From an uncultured Pseudokineococcus sp. (lineage in GTDB: Bacteria; Actinomycetota; Actinomycetes; Actinomycetales; Quadrisphaeraceae), in the NCBI RefSeq assembly GCF_947499845.1, contig NZ_CANMPM010000015.1, positions 1 to 64,000 on the forward strand: a DNA stretch of 64,000 nt, written 5' to 3'. Below the pieces are notes generated by a model. That model was not told the DNA's origin. It searched no databases and saw nothing but the letters and a program-made list of their open reading frames with translations. The position numbers and the translations under genes were made by a program. Below, in pieces: positions 16,281-24,624 of this stretch; the first letter of the stretch is position 1, and each line of letters starts with the position of its first letter.

Positions 16281-17468
16281 GTGCTCGTCATCGCGTGCCC
16301 CGGCCAGGGGTCCCAGACGCCCGGCTTCCTCACCCCGTGGCTGGAGGTCCCCGGCTTCGCCGACCGGCTGCACTGGCTCTCCGTCGTGGCCGGGCTCGAC
16401 CTCGAGGCCCACGGCACCACGTCCGACGCGGAGACCATCCGTGACACGGCCGTCGCCCAGCCGCTCATCGTCGCCAGCGGGCTCGTCTCGCTGCTGGCCC
16501 TCTTCCCCCAGCCGGCCGACGCCTTCACCGTCATCGGCGCCGGGGCCGGCCACAGCGTCGGGGAGATCACCGCGGCCGCCGCGTCCGGCGTCCTGTCGGC
16601 CGAGCAGGCCATGGTGCTCGTGCGCGAGCGCGGCCGGGCCATGGCCGACGCGAGCGCGCAGGCGCCCACGGGCATGAGCGCGGTCGTCGGCGGCGACCCC
16701 GAGGAGGTCGCCGCGGTGCTCGAGCGCCACGGGCTCGTCGCCGCCAACGCCAACGGCGCCGGCCAGGTCGTGGCCGCCGGCACGCGCGAGCAGCTCGAGG
16801 CCCTGCGCGGGGACGCGCCGGCCCGGGCCCGCGTCATCCCCCTCCAGGTCGCCGGCGCCTTCCACACCGAGCACATGGCGCCCGCCGTGCCGGTGCTCGA
16901 GCGCCTCGCCCGCGCGATCACCACGCACGACCCGCGCGTGCTGCTGGCCTCCAACGCCGACGGCACCGTCGTCCACGACGGGCGCGAGGTGCTCTCCCGC
17001 CTCGTCGCGCAGGTCGCGCGGCCCGTGCGCTGGGACCGGTGCATGGAGACCTTCGCCGACCTCGGCGTCACCGGCGTCCTCGAGGTCCCGCCCGCGGGCA
17101 CGCTGGCGAACCTCGCCAAGCGCGCGCTGCCCGGCGTCGAGACCTTCGCGCTGAAGACGCCCGACCAGCTCGACGCCGCCCGGGAGTTCGTCGCCCGCCA
17201 CGGCGAGCGCAGCACCGTGACGACGACCCCCACGTGGCGGCTCGTCGTCGCCCCGGCCAAGGGCGTCGTCCGGGTGCAGGGCCCCCGCGAGGAGGGCGCC
17301 CGGGTCGAGGCCGGCGCCGTCGTCGCCCGCGTGGAGGGCCTGCGCGACGGCGTCGACGCCAGCGCGCCGCACGGCGGCAGCGTCGTCGAGTGGCTCGTCG
17401 AGGACGGCGACCCGGTCTCCCCCGGCCAGCCGCTCGTGCGCCTGCACCCCGCCGGCGGCGCCGCGTGA
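16281..17468 (+). CDS. fabD: Malonyl-CoA:ACP transacylase FabD with C-terminal biotinyl/lipoyl-like domain
   Basis: FabD moves malonyl from CoA to acyl carrier protein at the start of fatty-acid synthesis. The catalytic Ser92 lies in GAGHSVGE and His195 in GAFHTEHM; the N-terminal CPGQGSQTPG motif is canonical. The enzyme proper ends near residue 310, the usual family length. Residues from about 314 to 395 add a hammerhead-like domain (VVAPAKGVV, ...EDGDPVSPGQPLVRL) resembling biotin-carrier domains. Where the modified lysine (MKM) should be, the sequence reads GLRDG, so it probably cannot be biotinylated. The stop overlaps the fabH start. Confidence 0.93.
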   Translation: MLVIACPGQGSQTPGFLTPWLEVPGFADRLHWLSVVAGLDLEAHGTTSDAETIRDTAVAQPLIVASGLVSLLALFPQPADAFTVIGAGAGHSVGEITAAAASGVLSAEQAMVLVRERGRAMADASAQAPTGMSAVVGGDPEEVAAVLERHGLVAANANGAGQVVAAGTREQLEALRGDAPARARVIPLQVAGAFHTEHMAPAVPVLERLARAITTHDPRVLLASNADGTVVHDGREVLSRLVAQVARPVRWDRCMETFADLGVTGVLEVPPAGTLANLAKRALPGVETFALKTPDQLDAAREFVARHGERSTVTTTPTWRLVVAPAKGVVRVQGPREEGARVEAGAVVARVEGLRDGVDASAPHGGSVVEWLVEDGDPVSPGQPLVRLHPAGGAA

Positions 17469-18490
17469 GCGCCCCGACGACGGCGCCGGTGCTGCGCACG
17501 CGCCGCGGGCCCGAGCACGCCCGGATCATGGGCGTCGGCGCCTGGCGGCCCGAGCGCGTCGTCACCAACGAGGAGGTGTGCCAGCACATCGACTCGACCG
17601 ACGAGTGGATCCGCCAGCGCACCGGCATCGAGGCGCGCGGCTGGGCCGACGCGGGCACCTCCGTCGTCGACATGGCCGTGCACGCCGGCGCCGAGGCCCT
17701 GGCCGCGGCCGGCGTCGAGCCCTCGCGGGTCGGCGCCGTCATCGTCGCCACGGTGTCGCACCCCTACCAGACCCCCGCCGCCGCCACGCAGGTCGCGGAC
17801 CGGCTCGGCGCGACACCCGCTGCGGCGTGGGACGTCTCGGCCGGGTGCGCCGCCTTCTGCCACGCCGTCGCGCAGGCCGCCGACCTCGTGCGCGGGGGGA
17901 CGTCGGAGCACGTGCTCGTCGTCGGCGTCGACAAGCTGTCCGACTTCACCGACCTCAGCGACCGCTCGACGGCGTTCCTCTTCGCCGACGGCGCGGGCGC
18001 CGTCGTCGTCGGCCCGTCGGGCACGCCCGGCATCGGCCCGACGGTGTGGGGCTCCGACGGCTCGCAGTGGGACGTCATCCGCAACCGCACCTCGTGGCTC
18101 GAGCACCGCGACGCCGTCGCGGAGGCCGTGGCGTGGCCGGCCCTGCAGCAGGAGGGCCAGAAGGTCTTCCGCTGGGCGGTCTTCGCCATGGCGCCCCTGG
18201 CGCAGCAGGCCATCGACGCGGCCGGGATCACGGCCGGCGACCTCGCCGCCTTCATCCCCCACCAGGCCAACATGCGGATCATCGACAAGCTGGCCAGCCA
18301 GGTCGGGCTGCCGGAGCACGTGGCGATCGCCCGTGACATCCGCACGACCGGCAACACCTCGGCGGCCTCGGTGCCCCTCGCCATGCACCGGATGCTCGCC
18401 GAGGGCCAGGCGCCCTCCGGCGGCCTCGCGCTGCTCATCGGCTTCGGCGCCGGGCTGTCCTACGCCGCCCAGGTCGTCGTCCTGCCCTAG
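17465..18490 (+). CDS. fabH: Beta-ketoacyl-ACP synthase III FabH
   Basis: The 341-residue enzyme condenses a primer acyl-CoA with malonyl-ACP. The catalytic triad is visible: Cys128 (VSAGCAAF), His266 (IPHQANMRI) and Asn297 (TGNTSAAS). An N-terminal extension of about 16 residues explains the numbering shift against E. coli Cys112. The GTG start at 17465 overlaps the fabD TGA, consistent with a fabD-fabH-acpP-fabF-accD operon. Actinobacterial FabH often accepts branched primers; that specificity is inference. Confidence 0.95.
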   Translation: MSAPTTAPVLRTRRGPEHARIMGVGAWRPERVVTNEEVCQHIDSTDEWIRQRTGIEARGWADAGTSVVDMAVHAGAEALAAAGVEPSRVGAVIVATVSHPYQTPAAATQVADRLGATPAAAWDVSAGCAAFCHAVAQAADLVRGGTSEHVLVVGVDKLSDFTDLSDRSTAFLFADGAGAVVVGPSGTPGIGPTVWGSDGSQWDVIRNRTSWLEHRDAVAEAVAWPALQQEGQKVFRWAVFAMAPLAQQAIDAAGITAGDLAAFIPHQANMRIIDKLASQVGLPEHVAIARDIRTTGNTSAASVPLAMHRMLAEGQAPSGGLALLIGFGAGLSYAAQVVVLP

Positions 18491-18536
18491 CGGCCACCGT
18501 CCCCCCGCCCCGGCGGGTCGCACCACCGCACCACCC

Positions 18537-18580
18537 GCAGACCAGCACCACGCAGACCAGCACCACCTGCCGACCAGCAC
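18537..18580. repeat. 15-bp tandem repeat before acpP
   Basis: GCAGACCAGCACCAC occurs twice in tandem (18537-18566), followed by a degraded third copy, in the 139-bp gap between fabH and acpP. Confidence 0.6.
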
Positions 18581-18629
18581 GACCCCGACGGCGCGCACCC
18601 GGCGCGCCAGAGACGAGGAGCACGCACCC

Positions 18630-18878
18630 ATGGCCCAGAGCGAGAACGAGATCCTCGACGGCATCGCCGAGCTCGTCAACGAGGAGACCGGCCTGCCCAA
18701 GGAGTCGGTCGAGATGGACAAGTCCTTCACGGACGACCTCGACATCGACTCGCTGTCGATGACCTCGATCGTCGTGCACGCCGAGGAGAAGTTCGGCGTG
18801 ACGATCCCGGACGAGGACAGCAAGAACCTGCGCACGGTGCGCGACGTCGTCGCCTACATCCAGCAGGCCCAGGGCTGA
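18630..18878 (+). CDS. acpP: Acyl carrier protein
   Basis: An 82-residue acidic helical carrier. Ser41 in the DIDSLSM motif receives the 4'-phosphopantetheine arm. The rest is standard ACP: EKFGVTIPDED and DVVAYIQ. The ATG at 18630 is preceded by an ACGAGGAG ribosome site. Position between fabH and fabF marks it as the fatty-acid synthesis carrier. Confidence 0.96.
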   Translation: MAQSENEILDGIAELVNEETGLPKESVEMDKSFTDDLDIDSLSMTSIVVHAEEKFGVTIPDEDSKNLRTVRDVVAYIQQAQG

Positions 18879-19038
18879 GACGCCCGCCGCGCCGCACCGC
18901 CCCGGCACCGCCCGGGGCGGTGCGGTGAGCACCGGCGCCACCGCGCGCCCCGAGCACGCCGGCGCACCGCCGCCCGGCCCGCTCGCCCCCCGCACCTCCC
19001 CACCCACGACCCGGGTCACCGGACCAGGAGGACGTCCC

Positions 19039-20331
19039 ATGTCCGAGCAGACGCCCCGCAGCGCAGCCGCGGGCACGAGCGGCGCCGTCGTCGTGACGGG
19101 GATGGGCGCCACCACCCCGCTCGGCGGTGACGTGCCGAGCACCTGGGAGGCGGCCCTGGCCGGCCGCTCCGGCGCCCGACCGCTGACGATGCCCTTCGTC
19201 GAGGAGCTCGGCCTGCCGGTGACCTTCGGCGGCACGCTGGCCGTCCCGGCGACCGACGTCCTCCCGCGGCACGAGTCCAAGCGCCTGGACCCCTCGGCGC
19301 AGTACGCCCTCATCGCCGGCCGCGAGGCCTGGGCGCAGGCGGGCGCCCCCGAGGTGGAGGGCGAGCGCCTCGGCGTCGTCGTCGCCACGGGCATCGGCGG
19401 CGTGACGACGCTCATCGGCGCCTACGACGTCCTGCGCGAGCGCGGCCCCCGGCGCGTGCTGCCCCTCACCGTGCCGATGCTCATGCCCAACGGCGCCGCC
19501 GGCGCCCTCGCCATCGAGTTCGGCGCGCAGGCGGGCGCCCACAGCCCCGCCTCGGCGTGCGCCTCCGGCGCGGAGGCCATCGCCTACGCCGCGGAGATGA
19601 TCCGCACGGGCCGCGCCGACGTCGTCATCGCGGGCGGCACCGAGGCCGCGATCCTCGCGCTGCCCATCGCCGCGTTCGCGTCCATGCACGCGCTGTCCCT
19701 GCGCAACGACACCCCCGAGACCGCCTCGCGCCCCTACGACGTCACGCGCGACGGCTTCGTCCTCGCCGAGGGCGCCGGGGTCGTCGTCCTCGAGTCCGAG
19801 GCGCACGCCGCCGCCCGCGGCGCCCGCGTGCTCGGCACCGTCGCCGGCGCCGGCATCACCTCCGACGCCCACCACATCGCCGCCCCGGACCCCGAGGGCC
19901 TCGGCGCCACGCGCGCCATGCGCCTCGCCCTCCAGCAGGCGGGGGCGCAGCCGAGCGACGTCGTCCACGTCAACGCGCACGCGACGTCGACCCCGGTCGG
20001 CGACGTCGCCGAGGCCGTCGCCCTGCGCGCGGCCCTGGGCGGCGCCACCGACGCCGTGGCGGTGTCGGCCACGAAGTCGATGACCGGCCACCTCCTCGGC
20101 GGCGCCGGGTCCCTCGAGGCGATCTTCTGCCTCAAGGCGCTCGAGGACGGCCTCGCCCCGCCGACGATCAACGTCACCGAGCTCGACCCGCAGATCGACC
20201 TCGACGTCGTCCTCGACGAGCCGCGGAAGATCCCGAACGGCCCCGACGTCGTCGCCCTCGACAACGCCTTCGGCTTCGGCGGCCACAACGCCGCCCTCGC
20301 GCTCACCGGCCCCCGCGGCGGTGCGGCGTGA
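19039..20331 (+). CDS. fabF: Beta-ketoacyl-ACP synthase II FabF
   Basis: The 430-residue elongating condensing enzyme has catalytic Cys174 (SACASGAEA), His314 (NAHATSTPVGD) and His351 (KSMTGHLLGGAG). It extends acyl-ACP with malonyl-ACP. The ATG at 19039 has an AGGAGG site 8 nt upstream. Its stop codon overlaps the GTG of the carboxylase gene. Upstream, 160 bp of Pro/Gly-codon-like sequence follows acpP with no clear gene or terminator. Confidence 0.95.
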   Translation: MSEQTPRSAAAGTSGAVVVTGMGATTPLGGDVPSTWEAALAGRSGARPLTMPFVEELGLPVTFGGTLAVPATDVLPRHESKRLDPSAQYALIAGREAWAQAGAPEVEGERLGVVVATGIGGVTTLIGAYDVLRERGPRRVLPLTVPMLMPNGAAGALAIEFGAQAGAHSPASACASGAEAIAYAAEMIRTGRADVVIAGGTEAAILALPIAAFASMHALSLRNDTPETASRPYDVTRDGFVLAEGAGVVVLESEAHAAARGARVLGTVAGAGITSDAHHIAAPDPEGLGATRAMRLALQQAGAQPSDVVHVNAHATSTPVGDVAEAVALRAALGGATDAVAVSATKSMTGHLLGGAGSLEAIFCLKALEDGLAPPTINVTELDPQIDLDVVLDEPRKIPNGPDVVALDNAFGFGGHNAALALTGPRGGAA

Positions 20332-21767
20332 GCGCCGTCGCGGCGCCCGAGGCGTCGGCCGCCGCCGAGGTCGACCCGAAGGACCCGCTGCACCGGCTGC
20401 GTCTCCTCTTCGACGAGGGCAGCGTCGAGGCCATCACGCCCGCCGACGACTCGGGCATGCTCGCCGCCACGGGCACGGTCGACGGCGCCCCCGCCGTCGC
20501 CTTCGCCTGCGACGCCCGGGTGCAGGGCGGGGCCATGGGCTCCGCCGGCAGCCGCGTCATCCTCACCGCCTACGAGCGAGCGCTGGCCGACGGGGTGCCG
20601 GTCGTCGGCGTCTGGCACTCCGGCGGCGCGCGGCTGCGGGAGGGCGTCGTGTCGCTCGACGCCTTCGGCGCCGTGTTCGCCGTCATGACCCGCGCCTCCG
20701 GCGTCGTGCCGCAGATCTCCGTCGTCGTGGGCCCGGCCGCCGGCGGCGCCGCCTACGGCCCCGCGCTGACCGACGTCGTCGTGCTGGCGCCCGAGGGCCG
20801 CGTCTTCGTCACCGGCCCCGACGTCGTGCGGTCCGTCACCGGCGAGGACGTCGACGCCGCCCGCCTCGGCGGGCCGGAGCCCCACGGGCGCCGCTCGGGC
20901 GTCGTGCACGTCGTCGCCGAGTCCCAGCACGGCGCCTACGCGCAGGCGCGCAAGCTGGTGCACCTGCTCGGCGCCCAGGGGTCGATGGACGTCGCCTCCG
21001 TCGGCGAGCGCGACCTGTCGGCGCACCTGCCGGACAACGTCAAGCGCGCGTACGACGTCCACCCGCTCGTCGACGACCTCCTCGACTCCCCCGCCGGGCA
21101 CGGCGAGGACGACGGCTCCCTCGAGCTGCACCCCCGCTGGGCGCCCAACGTCGTGACGACGCTGGGGCGCATGGGCGGGCGGACGGTCGGCGTCGTCGCC
21201 AACAACCCGCTGCGCCTGGGCGGCTGCCTCGACTCCTCCTCGGCGGAGAAGGCGGCCCGCTTCGTGCGGCTGTGCGACTCCCTCGGCGTGCCCCTCGTCG
21301 TCGTCGTCGACGTGCCGGGGTACCTGCCCGGCGTCGGCCAGGAGTGGGACGGCGTCGTGCGCCGCGGCGCCAAGCTGCTGCACGCCTTCGCCGAGTCCGT
21401 CGTGCCGCGCGTGACCCTCGTGACGCGCAAGACCTACGGCGGGGCCTACATCGCCATGAACTCCAAGTCGCTCGGCGCGACGCGGGTCTTCGCGTGGCCG
21501 ACGTCGGAGGTCGCCGTCATGGGCGCCGTCGCCGCCGTGCGGATCCTGCACCGCCGCCGGCTCGCCGAGGTGCCCGCCGACGCGAAGGCGGAGGTGGAGG
21601 CCGAGCTGGCCGCCGAGCACGAGCAGCTCTCGGGCGGTCTCGCGCGCGCGGTCGAGATCGGCGTCGTCGACGAGGTCGTCGAGCCGGTGGCCACCCGCAC
21701 GGCCCTCGCGGGCGCCATCGCCGCCGCGCCGCAGCGGCGCGGGGGGCACGGCAACATCCCGCTCTGA
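20328..21767 (+). CDS. Acyl-CoA (acetyl/propionyl-CoA) carboxylase, carboxyltransferase beta chain
   Basis: The 479-residue protein has two crotonase-like halves of the biotin-dependent carboxyltransferase: VWHSGGARLREGV and VVGPAAGGAAYGPALTD in the first, and VVVDVPGYLPGVGQEWDGVVRRGAKLL and RKTYGGAYIAMNSKSLGA in the second. It transfers carboxyl from carboxybiotin to acyl-CoA, making malonyl- or methylmalonyl-CoA. Being last in the fab operon suggests malonyl-CoA supply for fatty-acid synthesis (AccD-like). No biotin-carrier alpha subunit is encoded here. The GTG at 20328 overlaps the fabF stop. Confidence 0.93.
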   Translation: MSAVAAPEASAAAEVDPKDPLHRLRLLFDEGSVEAITPADDSGMLAATGTVDGAPAVAFACDARVQGGAMGSAGSRVILTAYERALADGVPVVGVWHSGGARLREGVVSLDAFGAVFAVMTRASGVVPQISVVVGPAAGGAAYGPALTDVVVLAPEGRVFVTGPDVVRSVTGEDVDAARLGGPEPHGRRSGVVHVVAESQHGAYAQARKLVHLLGAQGSMDVASVGERDLSAHLPDNVKRAYDVHPLVDDLLDSPAGHGEDDGSLELHPRWAPNVVTTLGRMGGRTVGVVANNPLRLGGCLDSSSAEKAARFVRLCDSLGVPLVVVVDVPGYLPGVGQEWDGVVRRGAKLLHAFAESVVPRVTLVTRKTYGGAYIAMNSKSLGATRVFAWPTSEVAVMGAVAAVRILHRRRLAEVPADAKAEVEAELAAEHEQLSGGLARAVEIGVVDEVVEPVATRTALAGAIAAAPQRRGGHGNIPL

Positions 21768-21790
21768 CCCGCCCGTACCACCCGTACCGC

Positions 21791-21828
21791 ACGACGAAGG
21801 GGCGCCCCGAGGGGCGCCCCTTCGTCGT
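21791..21828 (+). terminator. Terminator of the fatty-acid operon
   Basis: An 18-bp perfect stem (21791-21808 with 21811-21828), 23 bp after the carboxylase stop. Confidence 0.8.
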
Positions 21829-21854
21829 CGGCCGCCGAGGACGCCCCCGGGATC

Positions 21855-21953
21855 GGACTTCGTAGCCTTCTTCCGCCGACGAGGCGCCCTGGAGGGGACT
21901 TCGTAGCCTTGTTCCGTCCAGGAGGAGCCCGGAACGGGACTTCGTGGCCTTCC
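21855..21953. repeat. Intergenic 41-bp tandem repeat, family A inverted (three copies)
   Basis: GGACTTCGTAGCCTTC starts at 21855, 21896 and, with one change, 21937: a 41-bp period. It is the reverse complement of the core at 10071-10209. The array lies between the convergent carboxylase gene and DUF3145, just after the terminator. Confidence 0.85.
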
Positions 21954-22020
21954 TCCGCCGAGGAGAGCCCGGCACGCGACGCCGTCGACCTCTCCGCCGT
22001 GCGGCGCCGAGCCGCGGGGG

Positions 22021-22524
22021 TCAGCCGACGCGGTGCAGCCAGCGGACGGGCGCGCCGTCGCCGGCGTAGCGGAAGGGCTCGAGCTCGTCGTCCCACGCCG
22101 TCCCGAGGGCCAGGTCGAGCTCGGCGCGCACGTCGGCCGCGGAGTCGACGGCCGCCTCGAGGGCCGCGCGGACGCGGTCCTCGGGGACGAGGACGTTGCC
22201 GTGGACGTCGGTGACGGCGTGGAAGATGCCCAGCTCGGGCGTGTGGCTCCAGCGGCCGCCGTCGACGCCGGGGCTCGGCTCCTCGGTGACCTCGTAGCGC
22301 AGGTGCGCCCAGCCGCGCAGCGCCGACGCCAGGCGGGCGCCCGTGCCCTGCTCCGCCTGCCACGACAGCTCGGTGCGGTAGGCGCCCGGGGCGACCGGCT
22401 GCTCGATCCAGTCCAGGGTCGCGGACACGCCGAGGACCCCGCTCGCCGCCCACTCGACGTGGGGCAGCAGCGCGCGGGGCGAGGAGTGCACGAAGAGGAC
22501 TCCGCGCGTCAGTGCTCCGGGCAT
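22021..22524 (-). CDS. DUF3145 family protein
   Basis: The 167-residue protein matches DUF3145, an actinobacterial family commonly encoded next to the fab operon. Recognisable parts are RGVLFVHSSPRALLPHVEWA, ELSWQAEQGTGARLASAL, LRYEVTEEPS and a C-terminal GDGAPVRWLHRVG. The function is unknown; conservation beside fabF suggests a link to fatty-acid synthesis, but nothing in the sequence shows a reaction. It is convergent with the carboxylase gene and starts with ATG at 22524 after an AGGAGGGTC site. Confidence 0.88.
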   Translation of the reverse strand: MPGALTRGVLFVHSSPRALLPHVEWAASGVLGVSATLDWIEQPVAPGAYRTELSWQAEQGTGARLASALRGWAHLRYEVTEEPSPGVDGGRWSHTPELGIFHAVTDVHGNVLVPEDRVRAALEAAVDSAADVRAELDLALGTAWDDELEPFRYAGDGAPVRWLHRVG

Positions 22525-22667
22525 GTCAGACCCTCCTGTGTCGGTGGAGCGAGGTGCGTCTTCCCCAACGTCCTCGACCGACCGGCCAGGTGGCTCACGT
22601 GCTCGTGCCGTGACGGCGCAGCGCCGTCGCGCGCATGCTGCCAGACCGCCGCCCGCGCCGCCACCGA

Positions 22668-22691
22668 GGGCGGAGCGGTGACGACTCGCCC
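22668..22691. repeat. Single copy of family B intergenic repeat
   Basis: A 24-bp sequence with the same inverted-end core as 13715-13819 (GGGCG...ACGACTCGCCC), lying in the divergent gap between DUF3145 and the next gene. Confidence 0.65.
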
Positions 22692-22738
22692 CGGTGCGCC
22701 CGGGCGACGACGGCGGCCGACGGGCGCACGATGGGCGG

Positions 22739-23371
22739 GTGAGCCCCCGCGAGCAGCCGCGCCGCCCGACGTTCCTCGGGCCGCGGGCGATGGACAGCCT
22801 GGAGGCGCCCGGCGACGCCGCCGGGCGGGAGGCGGCCGCCCACGCGACGGCGCGCCTCCTCGTCGAGGGGGCGCAGAGCTCCGGCGACGCCGAGGTCGCC
22901 GCGCGCCTCGTCGGCCTGGCGGACGAGCACGGCCTCGAGCTGCTCGCGCAGCTGTGGGCGGACGCCGCGCCCGAGTCGCTGCCCGGGGCGCTGTGGCGGC
23001 TCTACGTCCTGCGGCAGTGGGTCCACGCGGCGCCCTCGGAGGCCTCGCGGCAGTTCGACGAGGGCCGGCGCCGCGCGCCCGTCCTCGAGGCGGTCGCGGG
23101 GGTGGCCGACCCGCCCGGGCCGGACGAGGTGCGCACCCAGGTGGACGCCGTCCTGGCCGGCGTCGCGACGGGCGACTTCGCCGGCACCCTCGAGCGCGCG
23201 GCCGCGTTCGCCCGCGTCGTCGCGGTGGGCCGCGCTGACCTCGCGGACGACGAGGCGCGCGGCGACGAGACCGCCGAGGACGCGCTGACCACGTCGGCGG
23301 GCCGGCTCGTGCGCACGGCCGAGCACCTCGAGGCGTGCGCCGGGCGCTGGCGCTCCGGCTCGCTGCTGTGA
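22739..23371 (+). CDS. Conserved-looking helical protein of unknown function
   Basis: This 210-residue protein is rich in Ala, Glu and Arg and largely helical, with no signal peptide or membrane segment. A tryptophan-containing stretch (LLAQLWADAAPESLPGALWRLY) and an amphipathic C-terminal helix (RLVRTAEHLEACAGRW) stand out. I do not recognise the family. The GTG at 22739 lies 6 nt after a weak -10 (CACGAT, 22727-22732), so it may be leaderless. Codon use is like its neighbours. Confidence 0.68.
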   Translation: MSPREQPRRPTFLGPRAMDSLEAPGDAAGREAAAHATARLLVEGAQSSGDAEVAARLVGLADEHGLELLAQLWADAAPESLPGALWRLYVLRQWVHAAPSEASRQFDEGRRRAPVLEAVAGVADPPGPDEVRTQVDAVLAGVATGDFAGTLERAAAFARVVAVGRADLADDEARGDETAEDALTTSAGRLVRTAEHLEACAGRWRSGSLL

Positions 23372-23507
23372 CGGCGCGCCGCTGACCGCGGCGGCTCGTC
23401 CTGCTGCGCCGTCCGCCGTCGTCCCGCCGTCGGGCACCGACGGGCCGCTGCCGCTGGGCCGTCCGGGGGACGGTGCACCGAGCGCGACGCACGCCGCCGC
23501 GCGTGGT

Positions 23508-23513
23508 TACAGT
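23508..23513 (+). promoter_or_regulatory. -10 element of a candidate RNA gene
   Basis: TACAGT preceded by TGGT (extended -10). The predicted start, about 23520, is the first base of the closing helix of the downstream structured element. Confidence 0.4.
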
Positions 23514-23519
23514 GGTCGC

Positions 23520-23600
23520 GCGCCGGGCCGCGGTAGCCCCGGGCTCCACATGAAGCCGCTTCGAGCGGCCACGCGCCGAGAGGCGCTCCCGGCCCGGCGC
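23520..23600 (+). ncRNA. Candidate structured RNA: closing helix with three internal hairpins
   Basis: Bases 23520-23529 (GCGCCGGGCC) pair perfectly with 23591-23600 (GGCCCGGCGC). Inside are a short hairpin AGCC-CCG-GGCT (23535-23545), GCCGCT-TCG-AGCGGC (23555-23569) and GCGCC-GAGA-GGCGC (23573-23586) with a GNRA-type loop. It lies between convergent genes and begins where the upstream -10 predicts transcription. It lacks a tRNA T-loop and the SRP GGAAGGAAGCAGCC signature. No known family was recognised; a complex terminator is the alternative. Confidence 0.4.
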
Positions 23601-23601
23601 A

Positions 23602-24075
23602 CTACTCCTCCCCCTGCACCTCGACCGCCCGCACCGTCGCGGTGCGCGCGTCGAGGAGGTCGCGCAGCCAGCCCGGCCCCCAGCACTGCGACGCGAGCCG
23701 GGCCCGCAGCCCCCGGTCGGCGGTGACGACGACGACCTCCGCCTCCTGCGGCGCCACGGCCCGCGCCAGCTCCCCCTCCAGCGCGACGACGGCGTCGTCG
23801 CCGCTGCCGTCGGCGAGCAGCACCTGCAGGCCTCCAGCGGGCGACCTCGCGGCGGCCGGCAGCGCCGCGGACCGGGCGCGCCCCTCGAGGACGACGGCAA
23901 CGGCGACCACGCGGACCGCACCGTCCGGCGAGGGCACCACCGCAGCGGGGAAGCCCGCCAGCTGGGCCAGGAGGCGCTCGGCCGCACCGGCGCGGTCGCG
24001 CCACCACCCGTCGGGACGGGCGCCGACGACGTTGGCGGCGTCGACGACGAGGGCCACCCGCGGCGCGTCCGTCAC
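23602..24075 (-). CDS. NYN-domain protein (putative RNase)
   Basis: The 157-residue protein has the NYN (PIN-like) nuclease arrangement. Acidic residues in the first strand (ALVVDAANVVG), a middle ADGSGDDAVVAL and a late VVTADRGLRARL provide the Asp cluster that binds metal in this fold. Such proteins are thought to cleave RNA. The GTG at 24075 is chosen because VALVVDAAN normally begins within ten residues of the start. It is encoded alone, and its stop codon abuts the candidate RNA at 23520-23600. Confidence 0.8.
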   Translation of the reverse strand: MTDAPRVALVVDAANVVGARPDGWWRDRAGAAERLLAQLAGFPAAVVPSPDGAVRVVAVAVVLEGRARSAALPAAARSPAGGLQVLLADGSGDDAVVALEGELARAVAPQEAEVVVVTADRGLRARLASQCWGPGWLRDLLDARTATVRAVEVQGEE

Positions 24076-24164
24076 GCCGCCAGCATGGCGCACGCGCCCT
24101 CCCGGAGCGGTCCACGACGGCGGCACCGCTCGCCCCGCCGGAGGACGGCGACCATGCTGGCGCG

Positions 24165-24383
24165 ATGAGCGAGAACGAGACCGCCGACGGGCGAGGCACC
24201 GACGAGGCGCTCCCCGAGCAGCCTGAGCGCGGGCGCGGTCCGGCCATCCCCACCGTGTCGGTCAACGCGGCCGAGCAGGACCCGGACCCGAGCGAGACGA
24301 GCAGCGACTCGACCGCCCGCCACGACCGCGCCGACTACGACAACGACCGTGAGGACCTGCCCGGCGGGCGCTCCCAGGGCTGA
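24165..24383 (+). CDS. Small acidic, disordered protein
   Basis: The 72 residues are dominated by Glu, Asp, Arg, Pro and Ser with almost no hydrophobic core, so the chain is likely disordered. It starts at ATG 24165, divergent from the NYN gene, 6 nt after a weak -10 (CATGCT). No family is recognised. It could be a real small gene or a chance frame; the absence of another candidate in this gap and a clean start favour real. Confidence 0.45.
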   Translation: MSENETADGRGTDEALPEQPERGRGPAIPTVSVNAAEQDPDPSETSSDSTARHDRADYDNDREDLPGGRSQG

Positions 24384-24443
24384 CGGGCGGGGCTGATGGC
24401 GGGGGGCTGACGTCACGTTTCGGGCCGACGTCGCACGGCCGGG

Positions 24444-24517
24444 TAGGGCAGGTGGGGCTCGAACCCACGACCGGCGGATTATGAGTCCGCTGCTCTGACC
24501 GGCTGAGCTACTGCCCC
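24444..24517 (-). tRNA. tRNA-Met (anticodon CAU), elongator type
   Basis: A 74-nt cloverleaf with anticodon CAT at 24481-24483 in the elongator-like context GGACTCATAATCC. The acceptor stem has a G-U pair at 1-72, unlike an initiator tRNA only in degree, so the elongator call rests on the anticodon arm; tRNA-Ile2 (lysidine) is a less likely alternative. CCA is not encoded. Confidence 0.88.
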
Positions 24518-24624
24518 GGGTGCGCCGACCCTACCCAGCGCCCGCCGCGCCCGCGGCGTCGCCCGGACGGCGCGGAGGTGGCAGCACGACGGGCTAGAGG
24601 CCGTCCTCGTGCAGCCACCCCCGG

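Noticed and set aside
14663-18835. A 1390-residue minus-strand frame
   Set aside because: It is the antisense of the fasR-like, fabD, fabH and acpP genes, which have full catalytic motifs.
23520-23600. Selenocysteine tRNA or SRP RNA for the multi-hairpin element
   Set aside because: No TTCGA T-loop or UCA anticodon arm, and no SRP GGAAGGAAGCAGCC signature on either strand.
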